From positions 15,238,943 to 15,302,942 of the forward strand of contig OY754977.1 in the NCBI GenBank assembly GCA_963576475.1: a stretch of 64,000 nucleotides of DNA. Direction: 5' to 3'. Positions 21,578 through 31,792 of this stretch are shown one piece after another. Below the pieces are notes generated by a model. It was not told the DNA's origin and ran no database searches. It was given only the letters and a program-made list of their open reading frames with translations. The position numbers and the translations under genes were made by a program. Origin of the DNA: Molanna angustata (Eukaryota; Arthropoda; Insecta; Trichoptera; Molannidae). How positions within the stretch are numbered: position 1 is the first letter of the stretch; the number at the start of each line of letters is the position of its first letter.

Positions 21578-24500
21578 TTAATTAAACTTAATCAGGTCCT
21601 TGATATGGTACCTGCCACTATGTTTACCCTCGCAGTCGCGAACCTCGTAAATGGTGTCCGAAATTTTATTCGATACGACGCATTTGATGAATCGAGGAGC
21701 GAGCTTGTTTGAGAAGTACTTTCCAGCGTCAGATAGGGTGAATGCCCTGCGCCAGACCACTGCGCCTTCGGACAGTGAGCAGTGTTTCCTACGCAGGTTG
21801 TATCGTTTCGCGTTTACTTTGAACGCAGTCAATAGTGCGCTAGATACCTTCTCGTAAAGTTGCTCCATGGTTGAAAGGCTCGTTCCATAAGAATTATCCG
21901 TGCTCGCTGGCTCCTCCGAGCTATTGGTGACCTGTTCCATTTTGTCGTGAAATGAAGCATGCGGACAGGGGTGGAACCCGTGCGTCAGGAAGAACGGTGT
22001 GTAACCGGTGGCGATGTTCACGCAATTATTGAGGCAGGAGCAGATCTTAGGCAGCATTGTGCACCAGGTTCGCTGGTTCTCCCCCACTAATATTGACAGG
22101 GCGGTTACGATGGTAGAGTTGTATCTTTCCACAGTATTGTTCTGGGGGTGATAGTACGCGTTATAGAATAGGTCTCGTATACCGAAGCGATGAGCGAACT
22201 CCTTGAAATCCTTGGATATGAATTGCTTGCCGTTGTCCATAATTAAAGTACGAGGTACACCGTAAGGCAGAAAGATCTTTTCTTCTATCAGCTTGGTGAT
22301 AGCCGGGGCTGTGGCACGTCGCAACGGCAGTGCCCATAAGAATTTCGTGAAGTTATCGACCACCGACAGTATGTAAATATTTTGTTTATGTGAACAGGGA
22401 AGCGGCCCAACAAGGTCTACGCTCAATGACTGCATGGGATGATCTAGACGTTTAGGCACGCTCATCAAACCCAGAGGTGCTTGGTTGTTATGTTTATATG
22501 CCTTACAGGTGTCACATTTTGATACAACCTGTTTAACCGTGTTCGTAATGTTTTTCCAATAGAAGGTCCGTGAGACCACCTCCAAAGTTTTTCTGATTCC
22601 AGGGTGGCAAAAGTTAGTGTGGAAGTCCTGTACGATACTTTCCTGTTCTCCGGCGGGCACCACGACCTTCCAGGAGCTATTTCTGAATGGAGGGTCAGTT
22701 TCGGGAACAGTTTTACAGTATTTGTAGAGGTGTCCGTTATTTATCATATAGTTGGGTGTGGAGTTAGCATTGGTCGAACATTCCTGGAACAGACGTAGAT
22801 AGGCTGGATCAGTAACATTCTGAAACGGTGTAGGGAACGTTAAACTGGATACTTCAATTCTGCTTAGTGCGTCGGCCAAGTTGTTCTCGCATCCCTTTTT
22901 GTATACAAAGTCGAAGCTGTATTGTGAGAGGCGGCAGGCCCATCTGGCCAGGCGTCCCGATGGTGAAGACAAGTTGTTCAGGTATTTAAGACAGCCGTGG
23001 TCGCTGATCACTTTGAAGTGCGTTCCGTCTAAATAACTCCTAAAGTGGTGTACCGAGTCCACAATGCTCAAGAGTTCCCTCTCGGTGGTGCTGTAAGACC
23101 TTTCGGCAGGTAGCAGTTTCCTGGAAAAATATGCAATGGCGTGCTCTGAGCCGTCCGGGCTCCTTTGGGCCAGGAAGCTCCCAATGCTCACGCCGCTGGC
23201 GTCACAGGTGAGTACGTATGGTAGGGAATAGTCGGGGGGCTTCAACACCGGAGAAGATATCATTGCGCTTTTTAGGCTTACGAAGGCTTGTTCAGCTTCG
23301 TCGTCCCAAGGGAGATTATTCTTTGTGATTTTCTTGCTGGTGAGGCGGCATAGAGGGGATGCAATACGAGAAAAGTCCTTGATGTGTCTTCTATAGTATG
23401 CACATAATCCAATGAACCCGCGAACCTGTTTGACAGTTGAGGGCCTAGGGTAATTGACCATCACGTCAATCTTTTCGGGGTCGGTCCTGATGCCTTCTCG
23501 GTCGACTATGTGGCCGAGATACTTTAAGCTTTGTTTGCAAAATTCAGATTTTGCTAACTTAATGGTTAGGTTGGCCTGTTTTAGTCTGTCACATACAGTT
23601 TTCAGTAGCTTGCAGTGTGACTGGAAGTCCGGGCTGCATACAAGTATGTCATCAAGATATACAAAGACGTGGTCTCCCAAGTCTGTGAACAGTCCATCCA
23701 TCATACGTTGCATTTCGGCCGGGATATTTTTTAGTCCGAAAGGGGTAACCTTGAACTGGAACTGTCCTCGGCCTTCTACGAAGAAGGCGGTCTTTGGCTT
23801 GGATTCCTCGTCTAGTCTCATCTGCCAGAACCCGTGGGAGAGGTCCAGGGCTGTGAGGAACTTAGTGTCGCGCAGATTGTCCAAGATGCGATGAATGTTG
23901 GGCAACCGGTAAGAGTCAGAGCGAGTGATCGAGTTAAGGCGACGTGGATCAAGTACGAAGCGCCCAGAGCCGTCTTTTTTGGGAACAATGAAAACATTGT
24001 TCAACCAGGGGCTCCGCGCCGGCTCTATTACGTCGAGTTTGATCATTTCATCCAGTTCTGCGATGAGTTGTTCGCGTCTTACGTGAGAAAGGGGATAAGT
24101 CTTTTGTTTAACCGGGGCGTGATCACCAGTGTCTATGATGTGGGAAACTAGGTCGGTGCGGCCTAGTCCCACCTTTTCATAAGCAATCTGGTCGAACTCT
24201 TGTTTGAGCAGATCCAGTTGTTTCAATTCTGCAAGAGAAAGGTCGGCTGTAGAGTTTAGACAGGAAGGGGTCGACAGCGGTGAAATGTACAGGGGAGGCA
24301 TGTTGATAGCATATAATGATGACACCTTATCTGGGAATAGGGTCGGTGTTAGTCCGGACTTCTTCAAGAAGGGTGCCCCCAAAATAAACCCTTCTGCAAG
24401 AGACGGAGCTACAAGAAATTCAACAAAGGTTGTTTGTTTATAAAATCTGAGGGGCAGCGTGAGGGAGCCCAGGATCGCATGGGGATGGCCGTCCGCTGTG

Positions 24501-24784
24501 TGAATGGAAGTGTCGCCCGGCACCAGGTCATAACCCAATTCGAGGAAATTCTTGTATAATGTGCCACCCAAAACATTAACTGCAGCTCCGCTGTCTAAGA
24601 GCGAACGGAAGGCGATGTTGTTGATTTTGAAGTGTAGGTATGGACGATCGTCTCGCGCATTCGTGATGGCTGATACATGTAGGTATTTAGTATTGTAGAA
24701 GAGTTTGACCGATCTCAACCAGTCCTCCCACTCTGTCTTTTGTTGAGAATGGGACGGTCTATAATAGGGCTGGGTGGTTATTCG
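21578..24784 (-). CDS. pol: pol polyprotein: protease, reverse transcriptase, RNase H, integrase
   Basis: The frame is open from 24817 down to TAA at 21578-21580 and is entered by -1 frameshift from gag, so it needs no start codon. Numbering from a TTG at 24718: protease LLDSGA (Asp 42); RT with VPKKDGSGRF near 245-254 and YLDD at 354-357; RNase H with Asp 506, Glu 548, Asp 573; integrase HHCC finger His 700, His 705, Cys 735, Cys 738; catalytic Asp 768, Asp 828, Glu 864 (D-59-D-35-E). All catalytic residues are present and there is no stop or frameshift, so the enzyme set may be functional. The C-terminus has a 'Y.V.D...G...GRYHIKDLI' end typical of Ty3/gypsy integrases. It makes and inserts DNA copies of the element inside gag particles. 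Confidence 0.95.
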   Translation of the reverse strand, partial: RITTQPYYRPSHSQQKTEWEDWLRSVKLFYNTKYLHVSAITNARDDRPYLHFKINNIAFRSLLDSGAAVNVLGGTLYKNFLELGYDLVPGDTSIHTADGHPHAILGSLTLPLRFYKQTTFVEFLVAPSLAEGFILGAPFLKKSGLTPTLFPDKVSSLYAINMPPLYISPLSTPSCLNSTADLSLAELKQLDLLKQEFDQIAYEKVGLGRTDLVSHIIDTGDHAPVKQKTYPLSHVRREQLIAELDEMIKLDVIEPARSPWLNNVFIVPKKDGSGRFVLDPRRLNSITRSDSYRLPNIHRILDNLRDTKFLTALDLSHGFWQMRLDEESKPKTAFFVEGRGQFQFKVTPFGLKNIPAEMQRMMDGLFTDLGDHVFVYLDDILVCSPDFQSHCKLLKTVCDRLKQANLTIKLAKSEFCKQSLKYLGHIVDREGIRTDPEKIDVMVNYPRPSTVKQVRGFIGLCAYYRRHIKDFSRIASPLCRLTSKKITKNNLPWDDEAEQAFVSLKSAMISSPVLKPPDYSLPYVLTCDASGVSIGSFLAQRSPDGSEHAIAYFSRKLLPAERSYSTTERELLSIVDSVHHFRSYLDGTHFKVISDHGCLKYLNNLSSPSGRLARWACRLSQYSFDFVYKKGCENNLADALSRIEVSSLTFPTPFQNVTDPAYLRLFQECSTNANSTPNYMINNGHLYKYCKTVPETDPPFRNSSWKVVVPAGEQESIVQDFHTNFCHPGIRKTLEVVSRTFYWKNITNTVKQVVSKCDTCKAYKHNNQAPLGLMSVPKRLDHPMQSLSVDLVGPLPCSHKQNIYILSVVDNFTKFLWALPLRRATAPAITKLIEEKIFLPYGVPRTLIMDNGKQFISKDFKEFAHRFGIRDLFYNAYYHPQNNTVERYNSTIVTALSILVGENQRTWCTMLPKICSCLNNCVNIATGYTPFFLTHGFHPCPHASFHDKMEQVTNSSEEPASTDNSYGTSLSTMEQLYEKVSSALLTAFKVNAKRYNLRRKHCSLSEGAVVWRRAFTLSDAGKYFSNKLAPRFIKCVVSNKISDTIYEVRDCEGKHSGRYHIKDLIKFN

Positions 24785-25977
24785 TTTTTTGGCAACTTTT
24801 GGAGGAGAGGTGGGGGTCTAGAAACGTCTGGGAGGTTTCTGGGGGTTGTCGAAGGGTGACCTTGTGGGTCAGTTCTCTGGTACTTTTGAAAGCGGGGAGA
24901 GGTTCGTCTTCCGAGGGGATTCGCTCGTGACCGATTAGGGCACAGTCTTGCAAAATGTCCGGTTCTTCCGCAGGAGTAGCATTTGGGACTGTACGGACGC
25001 GATTCAGGGTTAGACAAGGAGGCTGCAGCCTTGGTGCGCCGGGGCCGGCGGGGGGAGGTAGGGGCAGTCTCGTCCTTGTGGCCAAGCGACATCTGTTCGA
25101 GTGTAAGACACAGTCGCTCCAGATCCAATACTGTCGTGGGTTGTGAGCCGATGATAATAGGGAGGAACTTCTTGTCGAGTCCTCTTTTGAAAACTTGAAG
25201 GAGCTCGTCCTCTGGCAAGGGTGAGGACAATGAGTTATTTTTGTTGATGATTCGGCAAATATAATCGGCCGCAGATTCCGAGTCTTGCTGCCTAGAGGAC
25301 CAAATTTCTAGCTTGATGTCGGTGGAATAGGTTTGTGATTCAAAACGGTCGAGAAAGAGCTTCTTCAATGTGTTCCAGTCGCAGTTCTTTCTAGGGTTTG
25401 TACGATAAAATAATAAGGCACGTCCTACAAGAAATTCAGGAATGATTGTGGACAATAAATTAGTATTGAACCTGCGGGAAGTAGCGATCTCCTCTAGGCG
25501 TACGAGGAATTCTCGGACGTCATTTGTTCCGTTAAACTTTGGGACAGGCCACGTGGCAAAGTTTGTGTTTATGATTCCTCCAGGGTCTCGATCTCCACGT
25601 GAGGTATAACTTGACGAATTGGAGGGCGGCTCGACTGGGGATGGGGGCAATAAGGCGACAGTTCCTGGGGGAGGGGCGCTCTGGGGTCTGGAGCTCGATT
25701 CGGAACTGGATGAGAATGGGCGGGCTATTAGATCATTCTCGGCGGTGTGGGAGCTCTCGGAAACCGACGCCAGTTCGGGGGCGTTCTCAAGTGAGTGGTA
25801 CGCTACAGACCTACTGGGGATGGCTACGTTGTCTGTATTAAAGGGACGGGAGGCATTAAAAGCATTGGCCTGGGAACGCAAGGAGGCCAAATTGTCGGTA
25901 GGAACGATGTTTCTGTCGCGCAATGCTTTAGCAAGGGTTTTTGCATTTGCAAGATTTATTCTCTCGATTAAATCCAT
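24778..25977 (-). CDS. gag: gag structural protein (399 aa)
   Basis: ATG at 25975-25977; ends TAA at 24778-24780. The N-terminal third is Ser/Pro-rich and probably disordered. The middle (about residues 135-295, from 'FATWPVPKFNGTNDVREF' on) has the layout of a retrotransposon gag capsid domain. Near residue 335 there is a single CCHC zinc knuckle (CYSCGRTGHFARLCP) followed by a basic tail that would bind RNA. Gag forms the particle that packages the element RNA. Its last codons overlap the pol frame and contain the frameshift heptamer. It lies about 220 bp inside the 5' LTR. Confidence 0.93.
   Translation of the reverse strand: MDLIERINLANAKTLAKALRDRNIVPTDNLASLRSQANAFNASRPFNTDNVAIPSRSVAYHSLENAPELASVSESSHTAENDLIARPFSSSSESSSRPQSAPPPGTVALLPPSPVEPPSNSSSYTSRGDRDPGGIINTNFATWPVPKFNGTNDVREFLVRLEEIATSRRFNTNLLSTIIPEFLVGRALLFYRTNPRKNCDWNTLKKLFLDRFESQTYSTDIKLEIWSSRQQDSESAADYICRIINKNNSLSSPLPEDELLQVFKRGLDKKFLPIIIGSQPTTVLDLERLCLTLEQMSLGHKDETAPTSPRRPRRTKAAASLSNPESRPYSPKCYSCGRTGHFARLCPNRSRANPLGRRTSPRFQKYQRTDPQGHPSTTPRNLPDVSRPPPLLQKLPKNE
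24784..24790 (-). promoter_or_regulatory. -1 ribosomal frameshift heptamer A AAA AAC
   Basis: On the minus strand the gag codons read CCA-AAA-AAC-GAA-TAA, giving the canonical X XXY YYZ slippery site A AAA AAC four codons before and including the approach to the gag stop. Slipping back one base enters the pol frame exactly (next codon CGA). Pol is closed upstream by a stop at 24818-24820, so the shift must happen in the 40-base overlap. A possible downstream stem (CCCA-tt-CTC with GAG-TGGG) begins about 30 nt later, farther than the usual 5-9 nt spacer. Confidence 0.85.
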
Positions 25978-26174
25978 GACGTCGACTATTGCGAGACAAC
26001 AGAGGAAACGAGGATTTTCGTTACGACGTGGTTACAATATAGGAGGCTGTCAGAATAAAGGGGAAAAAATAAAACACAAAAGAACAAGCAGTTTCGAGTG
26101 AGGGTCCGCTCGCAGATCTCATTGAGCAGACTGTCATCAAGGGACAAGTGTACGTGTCAATTGATGAGAGTCAT

Positions 26175-26187
26175 AGCCCCACGTTGG
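26175..26187 (-). other. putative primer-binding site, lysine-tRNA-like
   Basis: The plus strand reads AGCCCCACGTTGG, identical to the T-arm/acceptor part of lysine tRNA (…GCCCCACGTTGGGCG…). The element RNA would therefore be complementary to the tRNA. The site begins 10 nt inside the 5' LTR, and the last six bases of the tRNA (GCGCCA) are not matched. That makes it an internal or decayed primer site. Confidence 0.5.
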
Positions 26188-26197
26188 TAAACGTCAG

Positions 26198-28506
26198 TGT
26201 AAGGAAATGAAGTACAAATCATTGTTGTTCATAAAATTAAATCCATACCAGATCTTTTGCTTCTGCTGGATCCACTATCGTCCGGCTAGGACGCACGGTA
26301 GAGCATTTCTTTGATTCTCAGAGGGAATACAGGTGGATAATTGAGAAACAGCGAGCGTGACCAGAACAAAACTGTATATTCTTTGTGTAAGAGAGACAAA
26401 ATTTAATTAGAGATATAATGGTACATATGGGTTAGTGTGATATGAGGTAATGATGGTGATGTTTGATGATTAAGAATAGTCTTACTTTCTAGGGTGGCCA
26501 ACTAATTAAAATAAACAGTGATCACTATTGTACATTTGCATGAGCCTTAAGTATTTGAATATTTCAAAAGTCAGTTCCAGATTAAATTTAATTTTACAGG
26601 CCGAAGGCCCAACACTGAGTAATTCAGGAATTTCCTTTTTCTCTTTACCAAACTTAGTTCTAAGGGTATGTCGATATCAGTAATTCTAGGGACGATTCAC
26701 GTAAAAGGGGATGTGTGAAAGTCAATGATCTCAAACCTTTGGTCCGACGGTGGGGAGAAATTGCCTTATCACGTATTCAACAAGGCCTGATGTTTCCAAC
26801 CGTGATGGAGGTGAAGAAGAAAGGCGGCAGGGGCGATCTAATGTTGAAGGCGCTCCAGACTTTCTCTCACCAAGGGGAGAAGCCTAATCCGAGGTGATAA
26901 CAAGGCAGTTGGCCCACTGTCAGTCGTATACATCCCGTGTGGCAGAGATAGGTGTTAACACTTCGTTATGTGTTCATACAACCACGCGAAGTCACTTTGC
27001 AGATGAAAGAAATTGAAAAACAGTCACGAAGTATGGCTTGCTACCATTTAATCAAAAGGTTCAGCTCGTACGCAGCCGATTGAGATTTAAACACTTCGTT
27101 ATGGATTCACACACCTACGCGAGGTCACTTTGAAAATTAATGAAATTATAAAACTGTCTCCAAGTATGACTAGCGACCATTTATTTAAAGGGTACAGCTC
27201 GTACGCAGCCGATTGAGATTTAAACACTTCGTTATGGATTCACACACCTACGCGAGGTCACTTTGAAAATTAATGAAATTATAAAACTGTCTCCAAGTAT
27301 GACTTGCGACCATTTATTTAAAAGGTACAGCTCGTACGCAGCCGATAGAGATTTAAGCACTTCGTTATGGATTCACACACCTACGCGAGGTCACTTTGAA
27401 AATTAATGAAATTATAAAACTGTCTCCAAGTATGACTTGCGACCATTTATTTAAAAGGTACAGCTCGTACGCAGCCGATAGAGATTTAAACACTTCGATA
27501 TGGATTCACACACCTACGCGAGGTCACTTTGAAAATTAATGAAATTATAAAACTGTCTCCAAGTATGACTTGCGACCATTTATTTAAAAGGTACAGCTCG
27601 TACGCAGCCGATAGAGATTTAAACACTTCGTTATGGATTCACACACCTACGCGAGGTCACTTTGAAAATTAATGAAATTATAAAACTGCCTCCAAGTATG
27701 ACTTGCGACCATTTATTTAAAAGGTACAGCTCGTACGCAGCCGATAGAGATTTAAACACTTCGATATGGATTCACACACCTACGCGAGGTCACTTTGAAA
27801 ATTAATGAAATTATAAAACTGTCTCCAAGTATGACTTGCGACCATTTATTTAAAAGGTACAGCTCGTACGCAGCCGATAGAGATTTAAACACTTCGATAT
27901 GGATTCACACACCTACGCGAGGTCACTTTGAAAATTAATGAAATTATAAAACTGTCTCCAAGTATGACTTGCGACCATTTATTTAAAAGGTACAGCTCGT
28001 ACGCAACAGATTCAGATGTTAACACTCCGTTATGTGTTCTTTCAACTACGCGAAGACACTTTGAAATTTGATGAACTTAAAAAATTAAAAAAAACCGAAC
28101 CGAAGTATGTATTACGATGTTGTTTTATACGCCTCCTTCACGCATAAGGCGGTATACTCCGAGATCCGACTCGGATTTTTAGATAATTAGTTTATAACGA
28201 CACTCTCTGTTTAGTTACAATGCCTTACATCGATTCCAGGCATAAAACACAATGAACTGGGTGAATACGCTGATAGATCGCGGAGCAAAACAAAGCGTGG
28301 TGTGTAACCGTTAGAAAAAGACGCCGACTGAAGGCGGGAGTTGACGGGGGCGACGGTAGGTGTTTTGAGGGGAGCGGGGGGGGCCGCTTGACACCAGCTG
28401 CGTTTTTAGCGAGACCTTGAACTAGTTCAATACGTAACTACTGCCGCCAATTTTAAATTTGAAAAGATAATTATTTAAATACGTAGCGAGCGTACCGCTC
28501 GCTACA
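26198..28506 (-). repeat. 5' LTR of the gypsy element (2309 bp)
   Basis: Direct repeat of 17202-19510. Read on the minus strand it starts TGTAGCGAGCGGTACGCTCGCTAC and ends TTCCTTACA. It should carry the promoter for the genomic RNA; no TATA box position can be fixed by eye. The copy of the 60-codon antisense frame is at 26715-26897. Confidence 0.96.
26951..28128. repeat. 133-bp tandem repeats inside the 5' LTR
   Basis: Same array as in the 3' LTR, shifted by 8996, with the same order of unit variants. Both LTRs were therefore copied from one template and neither array has changed copy number since insertion. Confidence 0.96.
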
Positions 28507-28739
28507 ATCTCCAAACATACATACATACCATCATGCAATTTGCATATTCTGGGTAGGAAAAAGGATCTTCTTCCATACTATCCTATCTTGACATACATAC
28601 CTACATATGTTGTATAGAAAACAAAATATCTGAAAATATTCAATAATTTGTATCTATGGGTTTATAGTTTGGTACATATTCTTCAACTATACATACTATC
28701 GCTATCGACAGTTGGATCTCATGTGTTACATGCAACTAG
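28507..28739 (+). mobile_element. Helitron copy H2, right part
   Basis: Resumes with the duplicated ATCT and 'ccaaacatac', runs to ATCGACAGTTGGA, the hairpin and CAACTAG at 28739, then T. Joined to 16383-17201 it makes one copy of about 1048 bp. Confidence 0.9.
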
Positions 28740-28747
28740 TTTATTAA

Positions 28748-29785
28748 TCCAACTGTCGATTTGTTCAGGAGAACTTTGTTCTCTTAACATATCGACAATG
28801 TATCAAGCCAGAATACGCGAGAATTGTATGGAGAGGTCTACTTTTTTCATGGCTTTTCCAACTTTGAAGTCAAAAAACACCAACTTAGAGGCTTCGCAGC
28901 ATATATGTTTCATACACGGATTTACTCAGAATTCGGAGTAGAACATTTCGTGTGTCTGTGTGTGTGTGTGTCTGTGTGTGTGTCTGTGTGTCTGTGTGTG
29001 TGTGTGTCTGTGTGTCCGTCCCCCCCTTATAACTTTTGATCCACTCAATTTACAGAGCCTAAAATTTCAGAATATATAAACAGTTACAGGCCTACAAAAC
29101 TTTTATACTCGGAATTTTGAATTTTTGTTTCAGTCAGGGGTTATCAACTTTTGAATTTTTATTTTATTTTTCCATATATCTCAGAAACCATAAACGCTAG
29201 AACGCTGAAAATTGGTACAAACATAGACAAATACAAAATCTCAAATTAGTTTTTTCAAAAAAATTCCAGGGTTTCTCAAACATTTTTTATTAAGAAAAAT
29301 ATTTTTTTTATGATAAATTTATGAGTTTAACTGCCTATATTTCCAAAACTTTTACAATTATCGAAAAAAGCCGAAACACCCCAACTAGATAATTTAATTT
29401 TCTATAAAAAATATTAACATTGTAGTAGAAGATCTCAATTTTTTTTTAACAATTTTTTTAAAAATTGAATTTAGTGACGACATCGCTTCATACATTTTGT
29501 ATGGCAGTCGCCTATACACAATATGTAAGAAGACTTAATAGTTTGTTACTTCATCTCCAAACATACATACATACCATCATGCAATTTGCATATTCTGGGT
29601 AGGAAAAAGGATCTTCCTCCATACTATCCTATCTTGACATACATACCTACATATGTTGTATAGAAAACAAAATATCTGAAATTATTCAATAATTTGTATC
29701 TATGGGTTTATAGTTTGGTACATATTCTTCAACTATACATACTATCGCTATCGACAGTTGGATCTCATGTGTTACATGCAACTAG
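28748..29785 (+). mobile_element. Helitron copy H3 (1038 bp)
   Basis: Separated from H2 by only 8 bases (TTTATTAA). It has the same start, subterminal inverted repeats, hairpin and CTAG (29782-29785), then T. It differs from H1 mainly by a shorter TG microsatellite. It contains the empty site 'cttcatctccaaac' near 29550, confirming the gypsy target. Confidence 0.9.
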
Positions 29786-30944
29786 TTTTAAATGTATTTA
29801 TTTAGGTACCTGTTTATCTAGATAATCTGTTCGTTCATCTCGTTATTTCACAAATGGTTATTTCAACTTTGTAACGCCTTCGCATATATTTTTATAAGGG
29901 TAGTTTTTTTGTTATTGTTTAAAAAAACCTTGGTATACCAGGTTTATCATATTTTCGATTTGTTTTTATTATGACGTCGTTTTGTTTCATGTTAAGGCAA
30001 ATTCACTATTCATAGCTTCAAAACGTGAAAATGCAATTTTTCAAGACAATGCATGTTTTCCCTACGTTGAAATGTAACGCTAGGGTAAATCTTTCGTGGT
30101 CCCTATCTTTTCAAATTCGTTTATATTCTTCTATCTTGATAATCATGGATCGATGTCAAACAGCTGATGTATTATTTATTTATCTATATACGGCTCTACG
30201 CTTTTTACATGAATAAAAAATATATATTGGTTACATAGCATGGTTTGAAATACAAAATAGACATAAACAAATTTAAAAAATATCGAGAAACATCAGCAAA
30301 AAACGTATAGAAATTATTGAGAATTACAAGTTATATGATAGATAAGTATATAAGTACATACAAACAGAAATGGTACAACATTTGAGAAGAAATACAACTG
30401 CTTATTTACATGACAAAAATCAGGAATAAAATAATCACTGCATAGCATTAACATACCATAGTTACCTATAAATATGTAGAATTTAGGAAAAAAATCACGT
30501 GGTAAATATAATCAGTCGATGGTACTTTCAGGCTACATAGTACTATGGAAAGAATTAATAATTTTAAGCATAAAAATAAGTACTTATATATGTAGAGAAA
30601 GCAAAAATAAGTTAGCCATTTTAAATTTTCATTTGTGTTACTAAACCGCGAGTGGAGTCTCGGTGTAGGTAGATACTAGTTTTGCTAAATATGATTACGT
30701 ACAGTTATGAGTAAAAAAGATCATGAATATCGCTAAACTTAAATGGAAGTCATGAACAATGGTTTTTACTAATCTCTTTGTTTGCCTATTGTTTTTGATG
30801 ATTTCAGTGGAATAATTTACAAAAAAATGAGAAACACGGAAACATTACTTCCATAGTACCTACCTATATAAAAATATACACACCTGTAGAATATACTTTA
30901 TCGGTTAAGATGTATCTAGATTTTATCGAGAATGATAAGTAGTT
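29786..30944. other. AT-rich sequence, nothing recognised
   Basis: No open frame or repeat terminus is supported here. Confidence 0.6.
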
Positions 30945-31085
30945 AGGTGACCACCGGCGACATGGTGGACAGGTATGTGTATCTAGAGGGAGCTGGCGAC
31001 AGTTAGCAGAGCATGTTGTTCCACAGGAGACAGCTCGTGGCTAGGCTGATGAGTATATAAGATAGGGATGGTCATCTGAGATCGG
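30945..31085 (+). pseudogene. RTE-type LINE fragment, region downstream of RT
   Basis: A frame reading 'GDMVDRYVYLEGAGDS' then stop, followed by 'ARLMSI' and 'DRDGHL', corresponds with frameshifts to the '.YLG....GDSS.E...RI..A' stretch of RTE-type LINE ORFs. It is short and decayed. Confidence 0.55.
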
Positions 31086-31162
31086 AGAATCGATTTTTTT
31101 GACTGAAAAATCGATTTTAAGCAATGGATCAATTCAGTGAATCGATCTCAAACACTTGAAAT

Positions 31163-31292
31163 CGATTATCATACATACATACCATCACGCCATGTCCCTC
31201 ACGGGATATGCAGAGAGAACCGAACACCACTTACTTCTATCGTGACACACATTCATCGCTTCGTCGACATTCATACATCGTATTATACATGT
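31163..31292 (-). pseudogene. RTE-type LINE 3' end, LSAYP family
   Basis: The plus strand carries 'catacatacataccatcacg' and 'gcagagagaaccgaacacc', the reverse complement of the family tail and LSAYP coding end. It is 5'-truncated and joined directly to a TTAA MITE remnant. Confidence 0.8.
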
Positions 31293-31309
31293 AATGCAGA
31301 AAAATGAGG

Positions 31310-31605
31310 ACCCCTTAACTTTTTAATTATGTTCTGTGTATATTCTTGTATAAAAATAATTACAATACCCCGATTTTAACAAAAACATTATATTTCTAAT
31401 AATCTGAATGTTTAGAGCAATCTTATTTTATTAATAAAAAAAATATATGCCTTGAGATTTACATTAATATTTATAGTAAGATACCTAAAAAGACATTTAA
31501 TTTCCATTCAGCGCCATTGCGAAACTATCCGAGTTTTTTTTAAATAATGCGATTAGTTGTAAATATGGAATATCAAATTGAACAATGCGCCCCCTTAAAA
31601 GAATC
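31310..31605. mobile_element. TTAA-type MITE, partial copy
   Basis: Shares 'ccttaactttttaattatgt' and 'aatttccattcagcgccatt' with the interior of the 680-bp MITEs. It ends GCGCCCCCTTAA at about 31585-31597. The outer part of the left arm is missing. Confidence 0.7.
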
Positions 31606-31792
31606 TAGCCGTTGTTGATTGCGAGGGGATGCTGGTGGGGTGTTGACGTGCAGGCTGCTCGGGGGTAGCTGGTAGCTCGTAGGTCACACTCCTCGCACCT
31701 ATACGCATCTTTGCCGGCGTATTATCAGCGGACTCGAATAGGAGACTTCTTCTCCTGGAACGAGTCTGGGCGGATGGTGGGATCGCCTTCAA
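31595..31792 (-). other. unidentified GC-rich 65-codon frame
   Basis: The frame is Arg/Ser/Pro/Ala-rich and GC-richer than its surroundings. 'tagccgttgttgatt' occurs at both edges (31609, 31793), a possible target-site or recombination duplication. No domain is recognised. It could be a scrap of an exon or a transposon ORF. I would not treat it as a gene without homology. Confidence 0.25.

Larger units (their letters stand above)
17202..28506 (-). mobile_element. complete Ty3/gypsy LTR retrotransposon, recent insertion (11,305 bp)
   Basis: Two 2309-bp LTRs (17202-19510 and 26198-28506) start TG and end CA. They differ at one position that I can find (17629 A versus 26625 C). The target duplication is ATCT (17198-17201 and 28507-28510), and the intact Helitron copies H1 and H3 show the empty site. 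The minus-strand order is 5' LTR, primer-site region, gag, pol (protease, RT, RNase H, integrase), a 2.07-kb non-coding stretch, 3' LTR. No env-like ORF is present. Unusual points are the very long LTRs with 133-bp tandem repeats and the long 3' non-coding region. Near-identical LTRs indicate a young insertion. Confidence 0.95.

Noticed and set aside
23454..24151. Plus-strand frames antisense to pol (146 and 105 codons)
   Set aside because: They are complementary shadows of the long pol frame and start with or run through its conserved blocks.
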